Below are positions 36,370 to 45,190 of a stretch of DNA of 64,000 bases, in pieces. The DNA comes from Paenibacillus odorifer (GTDB taxonomy: Bacteria; Bacillota; Bacilli; Paenibacillales; Paenibacillaceae), in contig NZ_CP009428.1 of assembly GCF_000758725.1 (NCBI RefSeq), positions 6,748,474 to 6,812,473 of the forward strand, in the 5' to 3' direction. How positions within the stretch are numbered: position 1 is the stretch's first letter; the number at the start of each line of letters is the position of its first letter. The position numbers were made by a program, and so were the translations under genes. The notes beneath the pieces were generated by a model that worked only from the letters and a program-made list of their open reading frames with translations, was not told the origin of the DNA and made no database searches.

Positions 36370-36816
36370 TTACTCCTCCGTTACCTCAACCTTAAGTGTG
36401 GCCTTTACTTCAGTATGCAATTTTACGCTTACTTGAAATACTCCTATATGGCGAATTGGCTCACCTAATTCAATCTTGCGCTTATCAATAGTAATTCCTT
36501 TGGTGGAAGCCAGTGTCTCAGCAATCTGTTTGCTTGTAATAGCGCCGAATAAACGTCCGCCTTCACCTGATTTTGCTTTCATTGTCAGTGTTAACTCGTC
36601 AAGCTTCTTACCCAATTGCTGTGCTTCTTCTTTTTCGTTATCTTTACGGCGTTGTTCAGCAGCTGCTTGATTCTCCAGCGTCTTCACGTTGCCTTCCGTT
36701 GCCGGACGAACCAATCCACGTGGCAATAAGAAGTTGGAAGCATAACCTTCGGATACCTCTTTAACCTGACCTTTTTTACCTTGACCCTTAACATCTTTTA
36801 TGAAAATGACCTTCAT
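36370..36816 (-). CDS. rplI: 50S ribosomal protein L9
   Basis: The 148-residue protein has the L9 N-terminal KGQVKEVSEGYASNFLLPRG fold, a long central helix and a C-terminal RNA-binding lobe. It bridges ribosomes by binding helix 76 of 23S rRNA. It overlaps gdpP by four bases, so the two are coupled. Confidence 0.97.
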   Translation of the reverse strand: MKVIFIKDVKGQGKKGQVKEVSEGYASNFLLPRGLVRPATEGNVKTLENQAAAEQRRKDNEKEEAQQLGKKLDELTLTMKAKSGEGGRLFGAITSKQIAETLASTKGITIDKRKIELGEPIRHIGVFQVSVKLHTEVKATLKVEVTEE

Positions 36817-38819
36817 TCGAATAACCCCTCTTTCGATTCGATTTCCGCCAGCACCTGCAGTAATCTGGCTTCTGCTTCTTTACATGTTCCTTCAAGCTGT
36901 ACTGCGGCATTGGACAGATGCCCACCGCCGCCTAATTTCTCCATCACGACCTGTACATTCATACGTCCGAGTGATCGGGCACTAATGCCAATCAGGCCGT
37001 CAGGCCGCTCGCTGATGACGAATGAAGCGACTACGTTGGTCATCCCAAGCAGCGTGTCCGCAGTCTGAGCAATAAGAAGCTGCGGGATTTTCATGCCTGG
37101 TGCCGTAACTACGAGCGCGATTTGGTCATACACCATTCGCGCATGTTTGATAATTTCGGCTTTGGAAATATACTCCTGTAAATCCTCCTTCAGCATGCGC
37201 TGAATAAGTACGGTATCGGCACCATTCCGGCGCAGGAAGCCTGCCGCCTCAAAGGTACGCGAACCCGTATGGAGCGCAAAGTGCTTTGTATCCACCGTGA
37301 TCCCCGCTAACAACATTGTAGCATCCAGCGGACTGATCTTTACCTTCTCATGGATATACTGAAGCAGCTCTGTCACCAGCTCACAGGTCGATGAAGCGTA
37401 AGGTTCCAAATATACCAATACAGCATCATTAATGAACTCTTCACCTCTGCGGTGATGATCCACCACTACGATTCTGCTGGCATATTGTACTAGCCGCGGC
37501 TCCATCGTCATAGACGCCTTATGTGTATCCACAACAATAAGCAGGGTATGCTCTGTCATGATCTGTAGGGATTGCTCCGTTGTGATGAATGACTTATACA
37601 AATCGTCATCCTTACGAATCTGCTCCATCATGTTAGTTATCGATGGATTTGGAGTCTCCATCACAATGCTAGCCTCTACATTATACATCTGCGCAGCCCT
37701 TAACAGGCCGATTGCAGCACCCACAGCATCGATATCCGGTGTCCGATGACCGAGGATCAGCACACGATCGCTCTCCTGCATCAGATCCCGCAAAGCATGC
37801 GCAATGACCCGCGCCCGCACTCGGGTACGCTTCTCAGCAGCATTACTCTTGCCACCGTAGAAGGATAACCGTTGGCCTGCTTTTACAGCCGCCTGATCAC
37901 CACCTCGGCCCAGCGCCATGTCTAGACTGGATTGGGCCAATGCCCCTAATTCACTTGCAGAGTCTGCGCCAAAGGCCAGACCAATACTCAGTGTCATAGG
38001 TACCTTGAGATCAGCAGTCATTTCTCTGACTTCATCTAGAATCACGAAGCGGCTCTCTTCCAACGCTTGCAGGCTACGATGATTAAGCAGCATTAGATAA
38101 CGTTCCGAGGACAACCGCCGCAGATAAACCTCAAACTGCTTACTCCATTCAGTGATCTCACTCGTCACCTTAGCAATCAGCGAGGTTCGCTGTTGATCAT
38201 CCATTCCTTGAGCGGATTCATCCAGGTTATCCATCATCACTATGCCGATCGCCAGCTTCTCATCCTCATACCGCTCACGTAACACCACAAGCTCAGTGAT
38301 ATCATACAAGTAAAGAATACGCTCACTCGGAATAATGACAGCTTGATAAAATCGTTCATCCACGGTGATCTCAAGGCGGGTGTCATGGAGCACACCTTCT
38401 TTGCCGACCTCCCGCTTACCCGCTGCAGCACCTGTAAAAAAAGACTGCATATCAGGCAATAATTCTTGCAGTGATTCCCCAACTAAAGACTTGCGTGCGA
38501 AAATATCGCCGGCATAGCGGTTATTCCATTCCACCGTTCGATCCTCGCTAAACAGAATGATTCCAAGCGGCAGCATGCTGACTGCTTCGCCCTCTACCCG
38601 CTTAATGCGGAAAGACAGCCCATTAATATATTCCACCAGATTACGACGGAACGAGATCTCCGCTTTCAACATATAGAAGCATAAAGTACCTGACAGAAAC
38701 AGGCCGGCGACCCCAAGCGCCCAGTTATAGACACTGACAATTATAATAAGGACCAACAGCAGCATGAACGCCCATACGGTATGATAGCCGTGCCAGCGTC
38801 TTTGCAGAAATTTAGGCAT
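36813..38819 (-). CDS. gdpP: Cyclic-di-AMP phosphodiesterase GdpP
   Basis: This 668-residue protein has two membrane helices (about 12-56), a degenerate PAS, a degenerate GGDEF domain (its catalytic motif lost) and a DHH/DHHA1 phosphodiesterase with HRTPDIDAVG and VVDHHRRGEE. It hydrolyses c-di-AMP to pApA and sets resistance to cell-wall antibiotics and potassium homeostasis. The co-transcribed order yybS-gdpP-rplI-dnaB is standard. Confidence 0.96.
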   Translation of the reverse strand: MPKFLQRRWHGYHTVWAFMLLLVLIIIVSVYNWALGVAGLFLSGTLCFYMLKAEISFRRNLVEYINGLSFRIKRVEGEAVSMLPLGIILFSEDRTVEWNNRYAGDIFARKSLVGESLQELLPDMQSFFTGAAAGKREVGKEGVLHDTRLEITVDERFYQAVIIPSERILYLYDITELVVLRERYEDEKLAIGIVMMDNLDESAQGMDDQQRTSLIAKVTSEITEWSKQFEVYLRRLSSERYLMLLNHRSLQALEESRFVILDEVREMTADLKVPMTLSIGLAFGADSASELGALAQSSLDMALGRGGDQAAVKAGQRLSFYGGKSNAAEKRTRVRARVIAHALRDLMQESDRVLILGHRTPDIDAVGAAIGLLRAAQMYNVEASIVMETPNPSITNMMEQIRKDDDLYKSFITTEQSLQIMTEHTLLIVVDTHKASMTMEPRLVQYASRIVVVDHHRRGEEFINDAVLVYLEPYASSTCELVTELLQYIHEKVKISPLDATMLLAGITVDTKHFALHTGSRTFEAAGFLRRNGADTVLIQRMLKEDLQEYISKAEIIKHARMVYDQIALVVTAPGMKIPQLLIAQTADTLLGMTNVVASFVISERPDGLIGISARSLGRMNVQVVMEKLGGGGHLSNAAVQLEGTCKEAEARLLQVLAEIESKEGLFE

Positions 38820-38830
38820 GAACTCTCACC

Positions 38831-39748
38831 CTATCGTTTCGATTTGGTCACATACTCCCGCAGTGGGAACGCAAGATCAATAATACCAATAATGCGCAGC
38901 GGCGGCAGTAAAATAACCGGTATCGCTAACAAAACGGCAGACATCTTGTTCCATTTGCGTTCATGCGCCAGGAAGAAGAAAAATCCGATGGCCTGAATCA
39001 TAAAGCCAATTCGCAGCAATGGCAGAAGATTGGCAGAAATCATGAGGATGAAATTGTTCTCCGACCCTGAGAAGAAGAGCTGTAGAACAACACCAATCAG
39101 ATAGTACCAAATAAACGATCTCGAAAGTCTCCATTCACGTGCAGGCTTCATCTTAGGCACTGCATAATTCATACTGTTCAGAATCGGGCGGGCAATAGCA
39201 TGCGTAATCACAGCAATCATGAAGGAGCTTACGATTAGAGTCATAGGGATCATTTGGACCGTCATATGACTTATCTTGTTTACATCCTCAGTTGAAAATC
39301 CAATATCAGTGAGCAGAGGATTGGTAGTTCCGAGCTCGGACAGAGGTGAATTAACCATTTGCAATACATCGTTCACATAGGTAGACAGGTCAAAATTAAA
39401 TAATGCCGTACCCAGCAGCAAAAGCAGCAGGAACTGTGCAAGAATCGTAACCGTACCTGCGATCACAGTAGACATAGCCGGGGCATGTCTTTTATACCAG
39501 CGCCCCATAACCAGAGCCGGTATTAAGAAATACGCAGCTATCAACAGATAAATTGGTGTAATCAAGCCTACAATCAGCAACACCGGCAATACATGCAGCA
39601 CAAATTGTCTCGTGTTCAGTGTAGTAAACAACACTACTGCCGGAACAATCATAAACAGGGTAGTGATGATGAGGAGTGGAGTCGTTAAACTAAGCAGCAA
39701 AAGTAAGTATGCTACGCTCCAAGCCACAGATGACCAGCGAAATTTCAA
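38831..39748 (-). CDS. YybS family membrane protein (DUF2232)
   Basis: This 305-residue protein has about eight membrane segments and the DUF2232 arrangement. Related proteins sit upstream of gdpP in Bacilli. The role is unknown; a transport fold is suggested by topology. Translation starts at TTG with GAGGTG seven bases upstream. Confidence 0.85.
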   Translation of the reverse strand: MKFRWSSVAWSVAYLLLLLSLTTPLLIITTLFMIVPAVVLFTTLNTRQFVLHVLPVLLIVGLITPIYLLIAAYFLIPALVMGRWYKRHAPAMSTVIAGTVTILAQFLLLLLLGTALFNFDLSTYVNDVLQMVNSPLSELGTTNPLLTDIGFSTEDVNKISHMTVQMIPMTLIVSSFMIAVITHAIARPILNSMNYAVPKMKPAREWRLSRSFIWYYLIGVVLQLFFSGSENNFILMISANLLPLLRIGFMIQAIGFFFFLAHERKWNKMSAVLLAIPVILLPPLRIIGIIDLAFPLREYVTKSKR

Positions 39749-39754
39749 CAGTAT

Positions 39755-40066
39755 TCACCTCTTACGCATATGTTCTTCTAAAGCAGATATATCTTGGTAC
39801 CAATCTTCCAGTTGATGCCCTTCCTGCTTGTGCTTTCTAAGCTTCTCCAGTAGCAAGTCATCTAAAGAACGATAAGGAATCCCTAGTCTGCGGCCCAAAA
39901 TATAAGAGCTCATAATCAAGCTAGCCAGACTGTCACCGACACGGGTAGTACTGCCTTCCCATAACGCTTTAAATAACCGTGAAACTTGATCAATCACTTC
40001 GGTTTTCAGCCATTCAATTACCTTGGCGCGCTTGGCTACATCCAGATCCTTCGGCACATTGGACAC
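39755..40066 (-). CDS. MazG-like family protein
   Basis: This 103-residue helical protein has the MazG-like pattern (KVIEWLKTEVIDQVSRLFKA, ASLIMSSYILGRRLGIPYRS) seen in small all-alpha NTP pyrophosphatase relatives. The acidic EExxE metal site of true MazG is not obvious, so activity is unproven. It begins with GTG, with GGAGG nine bases upstream, and lies six bases upstream of the yybS-type gene. Confidence 0.75.
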   Translation of the reverse strand: MSNVPKDLDVAKRAKVIEWLKTEVIDQVSRLFKALWEGSTTRVGDSLASLIMSSYILGRRLGIPYRSLDDLLLEKLRKHKQEGHQLEDWYQDISALEEHMRKR

Positions 40067-40280
40067 GTCTCTCTACCTCCGGCAAAAAGCTTTATTCTCC
40101 ATTATAGCATAAAAAATTCGGTGTCACACTGGACACCCCGCGCCCCTTAAGTATGCTTCAATCCATGCTGACTATGCCTCTTTTTGGAGAGGAGCTTTCT
40201 TTAAAAAAGACCCGCATTCCGTTATCGCCGGAAATACAGGCCTTGTTCCGATAGCTTCTATAACCGCGAATACACTGGGA

Positions 40281-40706
40281 CTATAATGATTCCTGTGATT
40301 GTCTTGTTACAAATTTCTCGCAATACTCTATGACTTGACTCCGGCGAACAATTCCAATAAACCGGTTCATATCATCGACCACAGGTACAAAGTTCTGCAC
40401 CTTAGCCAAATTAATTAGATCTTCCATATCCGCATCAATCGAGACCGGCTTGTTATTCATACGTAATGGAACGTCCTTCAGCAAAAATTTTGAAGCGTTC
40501 TCAAACGAAACCTTGCCCTCCGACTCTTTCATGTACCAGAGCAGATCACCTTCCGTTACCGTGCCGGCATACTCTCCATTACGGTTAAGAATCGGGACTG
40601 CTGTATAGCGGTGAAACTCCATCCTCTCAAGCGTTTGGCGCAGCGTAGAATCGAGCGTTACGCAGGCCACCTCCTGTTTCGGAAGTAAAAAAAATGCAAT
40701 ATTCAT
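40281..40706 (-). CDS. CBS-domain pair protein
   Basis: This 141-residue protein is two CBS motifs (TLRQTLERMEFHRYTAVPIL, then VQNFVPVVDDMNRFIGIVRR), a ligand-sensing module that usually binds adenine nucleotides. No effector domain is attached, so it probably regulates another protein. GGAGGA precedes the ATG. Confidence 0.88.
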   Translation of the reverse strand: MNIAFFLLPKQEVACVTLDSTLRQTLERMEFHRYTAVPILNRNGEYAGTVTEGDLLWYMKESEGKVSFENASKFLLKDVPLRMNNKPVSIDADMEDLINLAKVQNFVPVVDDMNRFIGIVRRSQVIEYCEKFVTRQSQESL

Positions 40707-40833
40707 CTCTTGATCCTCCTCAAAGAGTTCCGAAGGAATTACGGTTCTTTAACTTCCTTTTACTGCCATGCCAATGTGATTATACGTAGCAGCTAAATAA
40801 TAGTTCCAACTCATTATAACATGAAGACAGTAA

Positions 40834-40865
40834 GCAGCAGCCATGAGAATGTTTATGGCTGCTGC
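40834..40865. terminator. Perfect hairpin downstream of the LCP gene
   Basis: GCAGCAGCCAT and ATGGCTGCTGC form an 11-base perfect stem with a 10-base loop. There is no strong T tract on the minus strand, so it may be a weak terminator or RNA stabiliser. Confidence 0.55.
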
Positions 40866-40900
40866 AATTTATTTATATGAGTTTAGCTTTCCAATTAGAA

Positions 40901-41926
40901 TTACTGCGTAACTGCTGTTGCTTTGGGCTCGAGTGCATTACTTGCTTTTCCCGGCTCAATCAGTTGATCTACTGGTGTTCCTGCATTCATCCAATTATCA
41001 ATCAGCGCCTTAGCTTCACGCAAATCCTCTTCATCAACGATATCATAATAAAGTCCGTCAATACGTTTTCCTTCGCCCATTACCGTAAAGCTTGAGATAT
41101 CCATGTCTTTGCCGCCCATGAATTTCTTGGCCAGACTAATGATCATTGAAGGCTCTATATCGGTCTTAAAATTATCGCCCATAATATCCAGCAGCTTTGG
41201 AATATTGCCGATTTGGCTGATCGATAACATTTTATTAGCTACAACATCAATAAAAACCTGTTGGCGTTTGGTCCGGTTAAAGTCACTATCTTCACGGTAG
41301 CGTGTATAGTTAAGTGCTTCTTGACCGTTATAATTCGACTTTCCACCCTCGATCGTAAACTTTTCATGGTCCTTACCCTTGTTTACAATGTCCTTCTTGA
41401 TTGGCAGCGGAACGCCTCCAATAGCATCAACGGCATCCTTGAGCCCTTGAAAGTTAATGGTGGCATAATACTGAATATCATGCTCCAGCAGTGCTTCCAG
41501 AGTATCCTTAGCCATTTGCTGCCCACCAAAAGCATAAGCATGGGTAATCTTATCTTTTTTATTATCGTTATGGCCAATAATCTCGGTATACGTATCACGT
41601 GGAATAGAAATAAGCAGAATTTTGTAATCCTCTGGGCGAACAACAGCATACATCATCGTGTCCGAACGTGCGGTTTCATTGTCGCGTTGATCAGTCCCGA
41701 GCAGCATCAGCGAGAATGGATCGCTTTTGTATACAACCGGCTCTGGCTTAACCTTATTCTCATCCTTAAGTGGCTGATAAGATTCTTCTTTCAGCTTGCT
41801 TTCTACCCGATCGGACAAAAAGAGGTCAAAAGCTAATACGGCCAAAGAATTTCGAAAGAGAAAACCTCCCGCTATAATAACGACGAGAACAATTAGCGCA
41901 ATGTATCTTTTCTTTATTTTTTTCAT
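40901..41926 (-). CDS. LytR-CpsA-Psr (LCP) family wall-polymer ligase
   Basis: This 341-residue protein has one membrane helix (about 9-30) and an extracellular LCP domain with LLGTDQRD, ARSDTMM, SIPRDTY and NYTRYRED, the conserved Asp/Arg residues that hold the lipid pyrophosphate. LCP enzymes attach teichoic acids or other polymers to peptidoglycan. AAGGAA precedes the ATG. Confidence 0.92.
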   Translation of the reverse strand: MKKIKKRYIALIVLVVIIAGGFLFRNSLAVLAFDLFLSDRVESKLKEESYQPLKDENKVKPEPVVYKSDPFSLMLLGTDQRDNETARSDTMMYAVVRPEDYKILLISIPRDTYTEIIGHNDNKKDKITHAYAFGGQQMAKDTLEALLEHDIQYYATINFQGLKDAVDAIGGVPLPIKKDIVNKGKDHEKFTIEGGKSNYNGQEALNYTRYREDSDFNRTKRQQVFIDVVANKMLSISQIGNIPKLLDIMGDNFKTDIEPSMIISLAKKFMGGKDMDISSFTVMGEGKRIDGLYYDIVDEEDLREAKALIDNWMNAGTPVDQLIEPGKASNALEPKATAVTQ

Positions 41927-42249
41927 CTTTGATTCCTTCTTTATTGTAGAATAATTGCACGTACCATATATTTACAATGCCTCCTGATCGTTCTCAGGCA
42001 GTCATGGTTTTATTTCTCTCGGCGGCGAATTTACTGTCCCTTATTCCATTATCTTATTGTCCCCCCTTTCAGGAAATTCGGGTCATTCTAAATTATAGAA
42101 AAAAAGTTTTTTTGTGTTTCTAAAATAATATGGGATAAAACAATATTTCTATTGTAATCACTAAATTGATAAAAAGAAACAACAAATACCGACATGAATA
42201 GGGAAAAAGCACCATACCAAGTAATAATTACTGGTATGATGCTCCAAAT
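41927..42249. other. Intergenic region upstream of the LCP gene
   Basis: 323 bases with no gene; it contains the S11 terminator at its right end (42208-42243) and AT-rich sequence with no identifiable promoter. Confidence 0.4.
42208..42243 (-). terminator. Intrinsic terminator of the D,D-carboxypeptidase gene
   Basis: AGCACCATACCA and TGGTATGATGCT form a 12-base stem with one mismatch, followed on minus by TTTTTCCC, just past the stop codon. Confidence 0.75.
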
Positions 42250-43194
42250 TTAACTTCGAATCCCAAGGGCATGTATAATATGTTTTACCCGTTCTCCATA
42301 ATGTAAACCGCGGAAAAACCCATAATCGAACAATTTAGCAGCACCCTCAAATCGGCTGCCATAAGTCTCCGCCCCCATAACGACCGCAATAAGCCGGTGC
42401 CCCTCCCTCTGGGCTGATCCCGCAATACAATATCCCGTCTGGCTATCATATCCAGTCTTCAACCCATCTGCTCCATCGTATGCGTAAGCGCCGCCCATAC
42501 CTGGAAGCATAAGGTTGCTATTACTAACATATAACCCTTTATCCTTTAATTGCATCTGTGTACGACCGGAAATATTCAGTACATCAGGATGATTATGGAT
42601 TAGCGCAGCTGCCAATTTGGCTGTATCCCTCGCTGTCATCATCGTCTGGCCACCGATATGCGTAGGCTGACGAATGATACCAAGATCCTTGCTAGACAAT
42701 CCAGAGGCGTTGGTAAATACCGTATTAGGAGATAAACCTAAACTACGTGCTCTATCATTCATCATAAGTACAAAAGAATCCTCTGATCCTGCCATATATT
42801 CTGCCAATGCAACTGCAGCATCATTAGCAGAATATATGGTGATGCCTTCGAATAGCTCCCTTACTGTATAGAAATCTCCTCGTTTTAATGAGAGACTCAT
42901 ACCTCCCATTTGACTGGCGTAAGCACTAATAGGGACTCTATCCTCCCACCTAAGGGTTCCAGAGGTTATGTGATCCAGCACAATCATTTCAGTCATTAAT
43001 TTAGACACACTGGCCGGTGGCATAGGCACATCGCCGTTTATATTGACCCATATGTCTCCACTATCCATATCTAGCAGCACTGCTGAACCCGCGTCAATAT
43101 CCGGTTTAAAGCCCAACTCGATAGGCCTCCACACCGTAATTAAGACAACGACTATCAAAGCTGCACCAGCCCATATTAATATCCGTCTCTTCAT
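42250..43194 (-). CDS. D-alanyl-D-alanine carboxypeptidase (peptidase S11, DacF-type)
   Basis: This 314-residue penicillin-binding protein carries SxxK (Ser62-Lys65), SxN (Ser122-Asn124) and KTG (246-248), and an N-terminal membrane segment near 6-22. It trims terminal D-Ala of muropeptides and shapes cross-linking. The start at 43194 has GGAGG nine bases upstream; a longer frame would add 14 residues without a ribosome binding site. Confidence 0.9.
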   Translation of the reverse strand: MKRRILIWAGAALIVVVLITVWRPIELGFKPDIDAGSAVLLDMDSGDIWVNINGDVPMPPASVSKLMTEMIVLDHITSGTLRWEDRVPISAYASQMGGMSLSLKRGDFYTVRELFEGITIYSANDAAVALAEYMAGSEDSFVLMMNDRARSLGLSPNTVFTNASGLSSKDLGIIRQPTHIGGQTMMTARDTAKLAAALIHNHPDVLNISGRTQMQLKDKGLYVSNSNLMLPGMGGAYAYDGADGLKTGYDSQTGYCIAGSAQREGHRLIAVVMGAETYGSRFEGAAKLFDYGFFRGLHYGERVKHIIHALGIRS

Positions 43195-43278
43195 CGTTGT
43201 CATCCTCCATAATATATATGACGAATGAAACAGCAATTTGATTTCACTTTTTGCGTAATTTTTTTTATTTTTTTTAAT

Positions 43279-44997
43279 TTAGTCCTTTATCCACCATTTA
43301 TTAGGCTCAATTATGGAGCCCAAAGAATCAACACGCACACCTTGTAGACGTTTATTGACAGCAGTAATGCTTTCTCTTTCCGCAAAAAAGATCATTGGAA
43401 CCTCTTCATTCACTAGCTTCTGCCATTCATAATAGATTTGTTGTCGATAATCTCTATCATACGCCTTCATACTTGTGCCATCGCGAATCAATTCTTCATT
43501 CCGCTCCGAGGACCAACGTGGGTAGTTCCACAAATCATTCTCTCTCCAGAGACCTGAAGGATCAGGATCATTAGCTAATCCCCATACCCCGTTAAACAAC
43601 TCAATGGACGGATCATCAGCCTCCACTGCTTCGTAGAAGGTGTTGAGCTCTTTTAACGCCCCACCATTAAGCTGCACATCAAGTCCCACATTTCGCCAAT
43701 CCTCCAGAATAGCAGCAGTTCGTAACTCCGCTGAATGACTGCCTAGCATAGAATCATAATGAATAACTAACTTTTCTCCTTTTTGATCCTCACGCAGCCC
43801 ATCTCCATCAACATCTACAAAACCAGCCTCATCAAGCAGCTGCTTCGCTTTTTCCGGATCATAGGGATACGTATTAATCTGACTATCAGGGATCTTCGCC
43901 CAGCTTGCACTGGAAACCGGAGTTTCTATAGGCTTGCCTAACCCATGAGAAAATGATTGAATGATCCCCTCCCGATCAAGTGCATAATACATCGCCTGAC
44001 GTAATCTTTTATCCGCAAATTTAGGGTTATCCATTACGATTTTTTCAGCTTCACTATCCCAATACCCAAATTTAAACCCTATATACTCATAAGCAAGCTC
44101 ATTTGATTGTAAAATATTAATATTATCGAGTTTACTCAACTTTTCATAAGTATCTCGTGGGGCATTCTCTATATCAATTACGCCTTGTTCAAACAGGCTG
44201 ATGATTTCCTTGTCATCAAATACCTTATACAACACACCATCCAATAAAGCCTTACCTTTATAGTATTGATCAAAGCGCTTCATCTCCACCCGCTGGCCAG
44301 GTTCAATAAGGCTCACCTCAAAGGGACCAATCCCTATCGGATTTTTTCGCATCTGATCACTCTCAGGCATATCCTTAACAGCGACTCCAGTATAATATTT
44401 TTTATTCATCGGATACGGCCATAGATTATCAATCGTATTTACGCGGGCAGCTGTCATTGTTATTTTCAAAGTATAAGGATCTATAACCTTAAGACCTGTT
44501 ATATTCTTCGCCTCACCTTTATGATAGGCTTCCGCACCTTGAATCATTTCCACACTATAATAACGTGATCCGGTGTAGTCTGGACTAGCAATAGTCTCCA
44601 TCGCAAATTTCCAGTCCTCTACGGTCAGTTCATCTCCATTATGCCAACGGATTCCCGGTTTGATTTTAAAGGTAAATATTCTATGATCCTCGGACTCCTG
44701 CCAAGTGGCGATATTAGGAACCGTTGATAAATCATCATCTATCGTAAACATGGCCTCAGTAATAAACTCCAGCACATGAAAATCATCTTCACCTTCATAA
44801 AAAGCAGGCTCAAAGAAGCCCATAAACGGCGATGAGTATCCATAAGTAACTACTCCGCCAGTCTGTGGCTTTTCGACCACCTCATTGTGATGTAAAGATA
44901 ATGAATTACTGCTGGTACCTGCTCTGCTGCATGCTGACAATACAGTAGTCATCACGAGCATTGTTAACAAGAACCCGCATATCTTCTTATTCTTCAT
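43279..44997 (-). CDS. Peptide-type ABC transporter substrate-binding lipoprotein (SBP family 5)
   Basis: This 572-residue lipoprotein has a signal with lipobox LSAC (Cys near 23) and an OppA/DppA-type family 5 fold (PFMGFFEPAFYE, WHNGDELTVEDWKFAM, LRQAMYYALDREGIIQ). It binds oligopeptides or nickel-type ligands for an ABC importer. No permease or ATPase is adjacent, so it is a solitary receptor using transport proteins encoded elsewhere. Confidence 0.88.
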   Translation of the reverse strand: MKNKKICGFLLTMLVMTTVLSACSRAGTSSNSLSLHHNEVVEKPQTGGVVTYGYSSPFMGFFEPAFYEGEDDFHVLEFITEAMFTIDDDLSTVPNIATWQESEDHRIFTFKIKPGIRWHNGDELTVEDWKFAMETIASPDYTGSRYYSVEMIQGAEAYHKGEAKNITGLKVIDPYTLKITMTAARVNTIDNLWPYPMNKKYYTGVAVKDMPESDQMRKNPIGIGPFEVSLIEPGQRVEMKRFDQYYKGKALLDGVLYKVFDDKEIISLFEQGVIDIENAPRDTYEKLSKLDNINILQSNELAYEYIGFKFGYWDSEAEKIVMDNPKFADKRLRQAMYYALDREGIIQSFSHGLGKPIETPVSSASWAKIPDSQINTYPYDPEKAKQLLDEAGFVDVDGDGLREDQKGEKLVIHYDSMLGSHSAELRTAAILEDWRNVGLDVQLNGGALKELNTFYEAVEADDPSIELFNGVWGLANDPDPSGLWRENDLWNYPRWSSERNEELIRDGTSMKAYDRDYRQQIYYEWQKLVNEEVPMIFFAERESITAVNKRLQGVRVDSLGSIIEPNKWWIKD

Positions 44998-45157
44998 GTG
45001 TTCCTTCCCTTCTCTAGTTGAACGTATATCTACATTTAAGCTATGGAATAAATATTTACTGTAACAAAGTTTTAGAATGGTTACAATAACTTCTAAGCTT
45101 TAGGCCTATACTCCTGCTTGAATTTACGCATATTTCATAGTATTTATAAAAAAAGAG

Positions 45158-45180
45158 GGACCTACCTCATAGGCAGATCC
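45158..45180 (-). terminator. Intrinsic terminator of the MutS2-like gene
   Basis: GGACCTACC and GGCAGATCC form a 9-base stem with two G-U pairs on the minus strand, then CTCTTTTTTT, 11 bases past the stop. Confidence 0.75.
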
Positions 45181-45190
45181 TTTTATTACA

